Below, one piece after another: positions 1-5,922 of a stretch of DNA of 9,002 bases (within the stretch, counting starts at the first letter, position 1; the number at the start of each line of letters is the position of its first letter). Origin of the DNA: Bacteroidales bacterium UBA714 (GTDB lineage Bacteria; Bacteroidota; Bacteroidia; Bacteroidales; UBA932). Location: positions 1 to 9,002 of the forward strand of contig DBLW01000030.1 in NCBI GenBank assembly GCA_002298075.1, written 5' to 3'. The translations under genes and the position numbers were made by a program. The notes under the pieces are model-generated. The model worked only from the letters and a program-made list of their open reading frames with translations, made no database searches and had not been told where the DNA came from.

Positions 1-706
1 TTTCTTTAAGATATGCCTGTATTGTCGGCTGAAGCCCCATATACAGGGCATCACATATTATGGCATGTCCGATGGAGACCTCATCAGTCCAAGGTATGTT
101 CCTTATGAAGAAATTAAGGTTGTCAAGATTGAGGTCGTGCCCTGCATTCAGTCCAATGCCACATTCCCTGGCGGCCTTTGCAGCATCCATGAACGGCTTT
201 ATTGCGGCTTCCCTGTCATGGCTGTACATTTCCGCATAAGGTCCGGTATATAGCTCGACACGGTCGCATCCGCATTTGGCTGCGCCTTCCGCCATGGCCG
301 GGTCGGCGTTTATGAAAATGGATGTCCTTATTCCCTTGCTTTTGAATGTGGAGCATATCTCAGTGAGGAAATCGCGGTGCGTTATGGTGTCCCAGCCGCC
401 GTCTGAAGTTATGGCGTTTTCCGCATCAGGAACAAGGGTTACCTGGTCCGGTGCGGTCTCAAGGACGAGGTCGATGAAAGACGGTATAGGGTTGCCTTCA
501 ATGTTGAATTCCGTCCTGACAAGAGGGCGTATTGCCCTTACGTCATCGTATCTGATGTGCCTTCCGTCCGGCCTGGGGTGTACAGTGATTCCTTCCGCGC
601 CGAATGTCTCGCAGTCGATGGCTGCCTTGGTGACGTCCGGCATGTTTCCTCCGCGGGCATTCCGCAGCGTGGCTATTTTGTTTATATTGACGCTTAATTT
701 TGTCAT
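1..706 (-). CDS. pdxJ: Pyridoxine 5'-phosphate synthase PdxJ (3' end cut by window edge)
   Basis: PdxJ is the cytoplasmic TIM-barrel enzyme that condenses 1-deoxy-D-xylulose 5-phosphate with 3-amino-2-oxopropyl phosphate to give pyridoxine 5'-phosphate, the last ring-forming step of DXP-dependent vitamin B6 synthesis. Reading the minus strand from the ATG at 706-704 gives 235 residues, open to the window edge. Family signatures are clear: SVNINKIATLRNARGG (residues 5-20), GAEGITVHPRPDGRHI (36-51), EFNIEGNP (66-73), VTLVPDAENAITSDGG (89-104), ELYTGPYAEMYSHD (151-164), GLNAGHDLNLDNL (185-197) and EVSIGHAIICDALYMG (209-224), the last including the active-site-region His in IGH. Homologues are about 240 residues, so only a few C-terminal residues should be missing. 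No in-frame ATG lies just upstream, and GGAGCGGA directly before the ATG supports this start. It is divergent from nadK. Nothing looks damaged. Identification is firm. Confidence 0.96.
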   Translation of the reverse strand, partial: MTKLSVNINKIATLRNARGGNMPDVTKAAIDCETFGAEGITVHPRPDGRHIRYDDVRAIRPLVRTEFNIEGNPIPSFIDLVLETAPDQVTLVPDAENAITSDGGWDTITHRDFLTEICSTFKSKGIRTSIFINADPAMAEGAAKCGCDRVELYTGPYAEMYSHDREAAIKPFMDAAKAARECGIGLNAGHDLNLDNLNFFIRNIPWTDEVSIGHAIICDALYMGLQPTIQAYLKE

Positions 707-714
707 TTCCGCTC

Positions 715-722
715 CAAATGTA
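715..722 (-). promoter_or_regulatory. Candidate -7 element for pdxJ (proximal, would give a leaderless mRNA)
   Basis: The minus strand reads TACATTTG, also an exact TAnnTTTG match, ending only eight bases before the pdxJ ATG. If used, transcription would begin at or within a couple of bases of the start codon. A TTG lies at 748-746, giving a spacer of 23 bases, somewhat longer than usual. It competes with the distal motif 21 bases upstream, and both may not be real. Confidence 0.33.
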
Positions 723-735
723 TGTTTACAGGCGG

Positions 736-743
736 CAAAAATA
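736..743 (-). promoter_or_regulatory. Candidate -7 element for pdxJ (distal)
   Basis: The minus strand reads TATTTTTG here, an exact match to the Bacteroidota -7 consensus TAnnTTTG. Transcription would start near 729, leaving a leader of roughly 23 bases before the pdxJ ATG at 706. I do not see a convincing -33 TTTG-like element at the usual 19-21 base spacing, so this is a motif-only call. Confidence 0.42.
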
Positions 744-834
744 TGCAATAAACTTCGAATCTGTTTGAATTTTCCTGAAAAAGTTGCTTCTGCCCGCATT
801 GACGCATCTTGCTGCCAACAAATTCCGTCTGTTT

Positions 835-866
835 TTTCTGATTTCGACAATAATGTGCTATTTTTG
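835..866 (+). promoter_or_regulatory. Candidate promoter of the nadK-uppS unit
   Basis: TATTTTTG at 859-866 matches the Bacteroidota -7 consensus TAnnTTTG exactly. TTTC at 835-838, at the end of a T-run, is a plausible -33 element with a 20-base spacer. Initiation would fall near 872-874 and leave a leader of about 37 bases before the nadK ATG at 911. The octamer is identical to the distal pdxJ motif on the opposite strand, about 115 bases away. Confidence 0.55.
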
Positions 867-910
867 GCGTCCGGTTCCCAGACAGGGCCGCATTCAATTA
901 ATTGGAGACA

Positions 911-1726
911 ATGAATATATACATATATATCGGGAAAAAAAGTCTTGAGGATGACTTGAGGCTTGCAGCTTTGATGGACGCCCTTTCCGCTGGCGGCTGC
1001 CGTATCACCGTTCTTGGCCCGGGGCAGGAGCCCGGGAAGGATGCCGGCATGCTTATGAGCGTTGGAGGTGACGGTACTTTCCTCTCTGCTTCCGCGCTGG
1101 TGGCTGAAAGGGGCATTCCTGTTGTAGGGGTTAATCTCGGGCGTCTCGGATTCCTGTCAGAGAACAGGCCGGAGGACGTTGCGGACGCTATTCTGAACAG
1201 GGAATATTCAATAGAGGAAAGGACTGTGCTCAAGGCTTGTGTGGAGGATGGCATGCGGAAAGGTGAGCCGGTCTATGCGTTGAACGAGTGTACTGTGCAC
1301 AGAAGCGGTGCCGCTATGCTTGGCGTGGAGGTCACGGTGGACGGGACGAGGCTGCCTACCTATTGGGCTGACGGGCTGATAATTTCAACAAGCTCCGGGT
1401 CCACGGCATATTCCCTTAGCGCAGGCGGGCCGATTGTGCTTCCGCAGTCACGTGTGCTGATCATAACCCCGATAGCGCCGCATAATATGAATGTCCGTCC
1501 TCTTGTGGTTCCGGACACTTCAGTCATAACGCTGAGGATGCAGTCGCGCGACAGGAAAGTAATATTCACGGCGGACAACAGGACCGCTGAAACAGACGGT
1601 GACGCGAGAATAGAGATTTCCGTGGCACAATTTTCGCTAAAGCGTGTCCGTCTTAATAAATCCGATTTTATCAATGCCCTTACAGAAAAGCTGTTCTGGG
1701 GCGAAGACATCAGAAATATCAAGTGA
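911..1726 (+). CDS. nadK: NAD kinase
   Basis: This cytoplasmic enzyme phosphorylates NAD to NADP and is the only known route to the NADP pool. The 271-residue protein has the diacylglycerol-kinase-like NAD kinase fold. GGDGT at residues 52-56 is the phosphate-donor motif. GVNLGRLGFLSE (73-84) and the NE pair at 125-126 mark the nucleotide-binding site. DGLII (154-158) leads into GSTAYSLSAGGP (163-174), the conserved core, and ITPIAPHNMNVRPLVVP lies at 185-201. The usual TPTGSTAY reads TSSGSTAY here (160-167), a small deviation. I chose ATG 911, preceded by GGAGAC, over an in-frame TTG at 902, which would add only MET and overlap the ribosome-binding site. It stops eight bases before the preferred uppS ATG, so the two are probably co-transcribed. 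Confidence 0.96.
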   Translation: MNIYIYIGKKSLEDDLRLAALMDALSAGGCRITVLGPGQEPGKDAGMLMSVGGDGTFLSASALVAERGIPVVGVNLGRLGFLSENRPEDVADAILNREYSIEERTVLKACVEDGMRKGEPVYALNECTVHRSGAAMLGVEVTVDGTRLPTYWADGLIISTSSGSTAYSLSAGGPIVLPQSRVLIITPIAPHNMNVRPLVVPDTSVITLRMQSRDRKVIFTADNRTAETDGDARIEISVAQFSLKRVRLNKSDFINALTEKLFWGEDIRNIK

Positions 1727-1734
1727 GAAACAAT

Positions 1735-2463
1735 ATGTCAACTGAAACTGTGACCGGGACACCCGTGCATGTCTCGATGATTATGGACGGTAATGGCCGT
1801 TGGGCCAAAGAAAGGGGCAAAGACAGGATACATGGCCATTTTGAGGGCGTGGAGAGTGTGAGGGCCTGTGTGGAGGCAGCTATAGAAAACGGAGTGAAGT
1901 ATCTGTCCGTCTATGCTTTTTCTGAAGAAAACTGGAACCGTCCCCAGGATGAGGTCATGGCTCTTATGGAGCTGATGGTCAAGGCTATGGCTTCCGAGAT
2001 GGATGCCCTTGACAGGAATGGGGTGCGCTTTATGGTCATCGGAAACAGGGAGCGTCTGGACAGCGGGCTGAACGAAGTCATAGACTCTTGCATGGAACGC
2101 ACTGCCGGCAATACGGCGCTGACGCTTATCGTCATGCTCAGCTACAGCGGACGGTGGGACATCCTCCAGGCTGCCTCTAAGCTTGCGAAGATGGCCGTGG
2201 AGGAACCGGAGAAGGCTGCCGGACTGCTTGCCATGGGGCAGGATGGCTTCAGCTCGCTGCTCGCCACTGCTGGGATTCCTGACCCGGACCTTATCGTCAG
2301 GACATCAGGTGAATGCAGAATCAGCAACTATCTCCTTTGGCAGGGGGCGTATTCAGAGTTTCTTTTTGTCGATACCTTGTGGCCGGATTTCAGGAAGGAG
2401 GAGTTTTGCAAAGCACTTGAATCCTATGCAAAACGTGACAGACGTTATGGAAAAGTCAAATAA
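1735..2463 (+). CDS. uppS: Isoprenyl transferase, undecaprenyl diphosphate synthase
   Basis: UppS is the cis-prenyltransferase that adds isopentenyl units to farnesyl diphosphate. It makes undecaprenyl diphosphate, the lipid carrier for peptidoglycan and surface polysaccharide precursors. The 242-residue length fits the family. HVSMIMDGNGRWA (residues 12-24) holds the catalytic/Mg-binding Asp18 and the NGRWA loop. Next come RIHGH (31-35) and YAFSEENWNRP (60-70). The diphosphate-binding signature RTSGE is at 189-193, followed by RISNYLLWQGAYSEF (195-209), with the E208 metal ligand. The residue after RTSGE is Cys194, a position that varies in the family (His in E. coli). A GTG at 1723 is in frame and overlaps the nadK stop as GTGA, but ATG 1735 places the conserved motif at a normal distance from the N terminus. 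It lies between nadK (8-base gap) and bamA (38-base gap). Confidence 0.96.
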   Translation: MSTETVTGTPVHVSMIMDGNGRWAKERGKDRIHGHFEGVESVRACVEAAIENGVKYLSVYAFSEENWNRPQDEVMALMELMVKAMASEMDALDRNGVRFMVIGNRERLDSGLNEVIDSCMERTAGNTALTLIVMLSYSGRWDILQAASKLAKMAVEEPEKAAGLLAMGQDGFSSLLATAGIPDPDLIVRTSGECRISNYLLWQGAYSEFLFVDTLWPDFRKEEFCKALESYAKRDRRYGKVK

Positions 2464-2468
2464 TTCCC

Positions 2469-2476
2469 TATATTTG
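2469..2476 (+). promoter_or_regulatory. Candidate -7 element for bamA
   Basis: TATATTTG, an exact TAnnTTTG match followed by CAG, begins six bases after the uppS stop codon. Initiation would be near 2483, giving a leader of about 19 bases before the bamA ATG at 2502. The -33 position inside the end of uppS (about 2445-2449, TTATG) is weak. It suggests bamA can be expressed independently of nadK-uppS as well as by read-through. Confidence 0.5.
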
Positions 2477-2501
2477 CAGTTTTGAATTTAATGGTATAAA
2501 A

Positions 2502-5093
2502 ATGAGAGTTTGCCGAATGGTCTTCCTCGCGTCCGCGCTGATGCTGTCGCTCCCCGTATTTGCACAGTTGCCCGGAAAGGATGTTGAGGTTGATTACAAT
2601 AATCCGAAAAAATATGTGGTCGGAGGAGTGAGAGTCGAGGGTAACAATTATTTCGCCCAGGAGCAGATACTCCAGATTACCGGCTTGCAGAAGGGTATGG
2701 AAGTGACAGTTCCCGGTGAGGAGCTGTCTTCCATCGTCAACAGGCTTTGGCTCCAGAGATATTTTGAGGACGTAGCAATCGCAGTCGATTCCCTGGCTCC
2801 GGGACGCGATACCGCTTTTTTCAAGATATGCGTCACGGAAAGGCCGAGAGTGTCACGCTGGACGTTCAGCGGAGTCAAGACTGGTGAGCAGAAAGAGCTT
2901 CTTGAGCGCCTTAATCTCCGTCGCGGAGGAGAGTTTTCCGACTATGTCGCAAAGACGTCAACAGACATCATAAAGAGATATTATAAGGAGAAGGGCTTCC
3001 TAAACGTGAATGTGGATGTGAACACGAAGAAGGATACTATGATCCGCAGCGCAATCCGTGTGCAGTTTGCCGTTGACAGGGGAGAGAAGGTCAAGGTAAA
3101 GAAAATCACGTTCAGCGGCAATGAAAACGTCAAGGAGACCAAACTCGTCCGCTCCATGAAGAAGACAAAGGATGCAAGGTTCATCAATTTCTTCAGTTCC
3201 AAAAAGTTCAATGAAAGCGAGTATGACAATGACAAGCGTGCCATGCTCAGCGCATTCAATGAAGCCGGGTACCGTGATGCCCGCATCGTCAAGGATACCA
3301 TGTATTATCTGGAACCGGGCCGCTTGCAGATTGATTTCGAGATAGACGAGGGAAAACGCTACTATTTCAGGGACATCACATGGACAGGAAACTCCGTCTA
3401 TAACTCAGAGACCCTCAATGATATCCTAATGATAAAGAAAGGAGATGTCTATGATGTGGTCACCATGGAGAAGAGGCTTTTCGGAGGCGGAAAGCAGAAC
3501 GAATTCGATGTGTCTAAACTGTATCGTGACAATGGTTACCTTTTCTTCAATCTCCAGCCTGTGGAGCTTAATATCCAGGGCGATTCGGTTGATGTTGAGA
3601 TGAGGATTGTCGAAGGAAAGCCTGCTACTCTGAACAATATCATAATAAACGGAAATGACCTCACGAATGAGAGGGTCGTGAGACGCCAGGTCTTCACGCG
3701 TCCTGGCTACCTTTTCAGCCAGAGTGACTTTGAACGTTCTGTGCGTGAGATTGCTTCCATGGGACAGTTTGACCCGGAGGCCATAATGGATGCCTCAAGA
3801 GGATACAGTATCGTGCCAAATTCAATGAACAATACAGTTGACATCATATATAATGTGACAGAGAAGCCGTCGAGCCAGCTGGAGCTTTCCGGAGGATGGG
3901 GCGGAAACACATTCGTAGCAACTGTCGGAGTAAGCTTCAACAACTTCTCGACAAGGCGTTTCTTTGACAAGTCAGCATGGCGTCCGGTCCCTTTGGGAGA
4001 CGCGCAGAATCTTGCGGTGCGCTTCCAGACGAACGGAACTTATTATACGAGCCTTTCGGCAAGCTTCTCCGAGCCTTGGCTCTTCGGCAAGAAGCCTACT
4101 TCGCTTAACATGTCCGTTTATTATACGCGTCAGACAAATTCATATCTTGCCTTCAACATTCTCAACAACAACGAGTTCATGGAGGTTTACGGTTTTGCCG
4201 CAGGAATCGGAAAGCGCCTGAAGTGGCCTGACAACTATTTCGTGCTTTACAACCAGCTCAGCTGGCAGACGTACAGGCTTCAGAATTGGGCATACCAGTT
4301 CCTTTTCAATACCGGTATCTCCCATAACCTCAGCTATACGCTGAGCCTTTCAAGAAATTCAACCGACCAGCAGATATATCCGCGCCAGGGCTCGGACTTC
4401 AGTTTCTCGATCCAGCTCACTCCGCCGTACTCTCTGCTGAGAAAGAAGAACCGCGGAATACTTGACGCCAACGGAAATCCTACCAAGGTGTCAAACTGGA
4501 GAGACATCAATTATGACATGCAGACATCCCAGGACCGCTACAAATGGATTGAATATCACAAATGGACATTCAAGGGCGCGATTTACACCAAACTTGTCGG
4601 AGATCTCGTGCTTATGGCAAGGGCTCAGTTCGGATACTTGGGATACTACAACCGCAATTGGGGATATTCTCCGTTCGAAGGCTTCCGTGTCGGAGGTGAC
4701 GGAATGTCCGGATATGATACATACGGTTCGGAGATAGTTTCGCTCCGAGGCTATGAGAACTACTCGCTTACACCTCAGGGCACGTCGTCATATAACACTA
4801 CCGGAAACTATTATGCCGGAAATGTTTATGACAAGTTCACTGTCGAGCTGCGCTATCCTGTGGTGCTTCAGCCGCAGTCTACGATTTATGCTCTGGTTTT
4901 CCTTGAAGGAGGTAACTGCTGGTCTGACATAAGGAATTTCAATCCGTTCCAGATCAGGCGTTCCGCAGGTGTCGGTGTCAGGGTCTTCCTGCCGATGATA
5001 GGACTTCTCGGAGTTGACTGGGGGTACGGATTTGACAATCATGACGGCCAGGGTGGCAGCCAGTTCCACTTTGTCATCGGGCAGCAGTTCTGA
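2502..5093 (+). CDS. bamA: Outer membrane protein assembly factor BamA (Omp85 family)
   Basis: BamA is the outer-membrane insertase that folds beta-barrel proteins into the outer membrane. The 863-residue precursor starts with a Sec signal peptide (hydrophobic about residues 6-20, likely cleavage after VFA at 19-21). The periplasmic part reads as five POTRA domains, roughly 37-113, 116-193, 196-284, 286-370 and 372-454. Recurrent cues are GVRVEGN (42-48), YYKEKGFLNVNV (160-171), KITFSGNENV (201-210), DITWTGNSVY (291-300) and NNIIINGNDLT (378-388). The C-terminal barrel spans about 460-863. LRGYENYS at 748-755 is the family's VRGF/Y loop-6 motif that folds back into the barrel, and the chain ends in Phe863 as expected of an outer-membrane barrel. 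Length is near the usual 800-880. It sits between uppS and the Skp-type chaperone, a common envelope-biogenesis arrangement. The gene looks intact. Confidence 0.96.
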   Translation: MRVCRMVFLASALMLSLPVFAQLPGKDVEVDYNNPKKYVVGGVRVEGNNYFAQEQILQITGLQKGMEVTVPGEELSSIVNRLWLQRYFEDVAIAVDSLAPGRDTAFFKICVTERPRVSRWTFSGVKTGEQKELLERLNLRRGGEFSDYVAKTSTDIIKRYYKEKGFLNVNVDVNTKKDTMIRSAIRVQFAVDRGEKVKVKKITFSGNENVKETKLVRSMKKTKDARFINFFSSKKFNESEYDNDKRAMLSAFNEAGYRDARIVKDTMYYLEPGRLQIDFEIDEGKRYYFRDITWTGNSVYNSETLNDILMIKKGDVYDVVTMEKRLFGGGKQNEFDVSKLYRDNGYLFFNLQPVELNIQGDSVDVEMRIVEGKPATLNNIIINGNDLTNERVVRRQVFTRPGYLFSQSDFERSVREIASMGQFDPEAIMDASRGYSIVPNSMNNTVDIIYNVTEKPSSQLELSGGWGGNTFVATVGVSFNNFSTRRFFDKSAWRPVPLGDAQNLAVRFQTNGTYYTSLSASFSEPWLFGKKPTSLNMSVYYTRQTNSYLAFNILNNNEFMEVYGFAAGIGKRLKWPDNYFVLYNQLSWQTYRLQNWAYQFLFNTGISHNLSYTLSLSRNSTDQQIYPRQGSDFSFSIQLTPPYSLLRKKNRGILDANGNPTKVSNWRDINYDMQTSQDRYKWIEYHKWTFKGAIYTKLVGDLVLMARAQFGYLGYYNRNWGYSPFEGFRVGGDGMSGYDTYGSEIVSLRGYENYSLTPQGTSSYNTTGNYYAGNVYDKFTVELRYPVVLQPQSTIYALVFLEGGNCWSDIRNFNPFQIRRSAGVGVRVFLPMIGLLGVDWGYGFDNHDGQGGSQFHFVIGQQF

Positions 5094-5115
5094 TGAATTT
5101 ACTGCCTGAGGTACT

Positions 5116-5144
5116 TGCAGCCCGGTTTTTGCTTCCGGCCTGCA
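5116..5144 (+). other. Imperfect hairpin in the bamA-skp spacer
   Basis: TGCAGCCCGG (5116-5125) and CCGGCCTGCA (5135-5144) pair as a 10-bp stem with one C-C mismatch around a nine-base T-rich loop. No U-tract follows the 3' arm (GATGCATATATG), so it is not a classical intrinsic terminator. It could modulate read-through, stabilise an mRNA end after processing, or be incidental. The rest of the 85-base spacer is AT-rich before the skp ATG, with no clear TAnnTTTG element, so skp is probably transcribed from upstream. Confidence 0.35.
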
Positions 5145-5178
5145 GATGCATATATGAATTAATTTAAATGAATATTAT

Positions 5179-5757
5179 ATGAAAAGAATGTTTTTTGTCG
5201 CAGCAATGGCGATTGTTTCACTTGCTGCAATGGCTCAGGCCCCTAAGTTCGCTTATGTGGATTTCAATGAGCTTATCATGCTTATGCCTGAGATGGATTC
5301 CGCGAGGGCAACCATGGAGGAGAATCAGAAGACCAATGAGGAGATTCTGATGGCAATGTACGAGGAGTATCAGTCCAAGGCCCAGCAGTACGAGCAGAAG
5401 CAGGCAAGCTGGACTCCGGCCATCCGCGACAGTAAGCAGAAAGAGATAATTGACATTGAGACAAGGCTTCAGCAGACTCAGCAGAGCCTTCAGCAGGAGA
5501 TGCAGCAGCTTCAGAATTCCCTCCAGGCTCCTATATATGAGAAAGCACAGAAGGCTGTAAATGATATAGCCAAGGCAAAGGGATGTACTGCCGTGTTCGA
5601 GAAAGGTTCTCTCCTTTATCTTGATCCTGCTCAGATGGTTGACCTGACTCCAGAGGCAAGGACAGCTCTCGGCATTCCGGCAGGAAGAACTCTTGAGGCT
5701 CTTCAGGCGGAACTTCAGGCCAAGGCGCAGGCCGCTCAGGCTGCAATGGCCCAGTAG
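5179..5757 (+). CDS. skp: Periplasmic OmpH/Skp family chaperone
   Basis: Skp-type chaperones are periplasmic trimers whose coiled-coil tentacles hold unfolded outer-membrane proteins on their way to the BAM complex. The 192-residue precursor opens with a signal peptide: MKRM, a hydrophobic stretch, then AMA followed by Gln20 as the likely mature N terminus. FAYVDFNELIMLMPEMDSA (24-42) is the start typical of this family (usually YVD/N...hhhxxPE). Residues about 41-130 form a long Gln/Glu/Lys-rich coiled coil, rich in QQ pairs at 98-111. GCTAVFEKGSLLYLDPAQMVDLT (135-157) is the conserved closing strand and DLT motif. An Ala/Gln-rich tail (about 167-192) extends past the usual end. It follows bamA, its functional partner, and is followed by a terminator. 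Only one copy is present here, whereas related genomes often carry two in tandem. Confidence 0.92.
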   Translation: MKRMFFVAAMAIVSLAAMAQAPKFAYVDFNELIMLMPEMDSARATMEENQKTNEEILMAMYEEYQSKAQQYEQKQASWTPAIRDSKQKEIIDIETRLQQTQQSLQQEMQQLQNSLQAPIYEKAQKAVNDIAKAKGCTAVFEKGSLLYLDPAQMVDLTPEARTALGIPAGRTLEALQAELQAKAQAAQAAMAQ

Positions 5758-5783
5758 TCACTGCACGTTTTAATGACTTTTTT

Positions 5784-5822
5784 CGGGGTCGGCGGAAACA
5801 GTTTCCTCCGGCCCCGTTTTTT
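5784..5822 (+). terminator. Strong rho-independent terminator after skp
   Basis: The arms at 5784-5798 and 5802-5816 form a 15-bp stem with one G-T wobble and one C-T mismatch, closed by a three-base CAG loop. A run of six T residues (5817-5822) follows at once. It begins 26 bases after the skp stop and should end the nadK-uppS-bamA-skp transcript, separating it from the kor unit. A further T-run (5778-5783) precedes the stem. Confidence 0.9.
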
Positions 5823-5846
5823 GTTTGCAAAAACTTATTGATTATA

Positions 5847-5877
5847 TTTCCTGTTCGCGAAAAAAGTTATACATTTG
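5847..5877 (+). promoter_or_regulatory. Candidate promoter of the korAB unit
   Basis: TACATTTG at 5870-5877 is an exact TAnnTTTG element. TTTC at 5847-5850 lies 19 bases upstream as a plausible -33 element. Initiation near 5884 would give an AT-rich leader of about 39 bases before the korA ATG at 5923. Its position just after a terminator and before a new gene supports it. A second near-match, AATATTTG (5890-5897), has one mismatch. Confidence 0.6.
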
Positions 5878-5922
5878 TATCAAAATATGAATATTTGATT
5901 TAAATCTATTATCTTTTTAGTA

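Noticed and set aside
703..897. A 64-codon minus-strand reading frame in the pdxJ-nadK spacer whose stop overlaps the pdxJ ATG.
   Set aside because: It starts with TTG, contains both candidate pdxJ -7 motifs, and its product resembles no family I know. It is more likely promoter sequence than a gene.
902..910. TTG at 902 as an upstream start of nadK.
   Set aside because: It adds only three residues and would consume the GGAGAC ribosome-binding sequence before ATG 911.
276..914. A 212-codon plus-strand frame running across pdxJ and the spacer.
   Set aside because: It is antisense to the clearly identified pdxJ over most of its length, crosses the nadK promoter and ends inside nadK. Its translation has no recognisable domain.
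1723..1734. GTG start of uppS overlapping the nadK stop (GTGA), a possible translational coupling.
   Set aside because: An ATG four codons later is the more usual start and leaves the conserved N-terminal motif well placed. Coupling over the 8-base gap is still possible.
3964..4737. Overlapping frames of 85 and 91 codons on the plus strand within bamA.
   Set aside because: Both lie in other frames of the intact barrel-coding region and encode low-complexity basic peptides, as expected of shadows.
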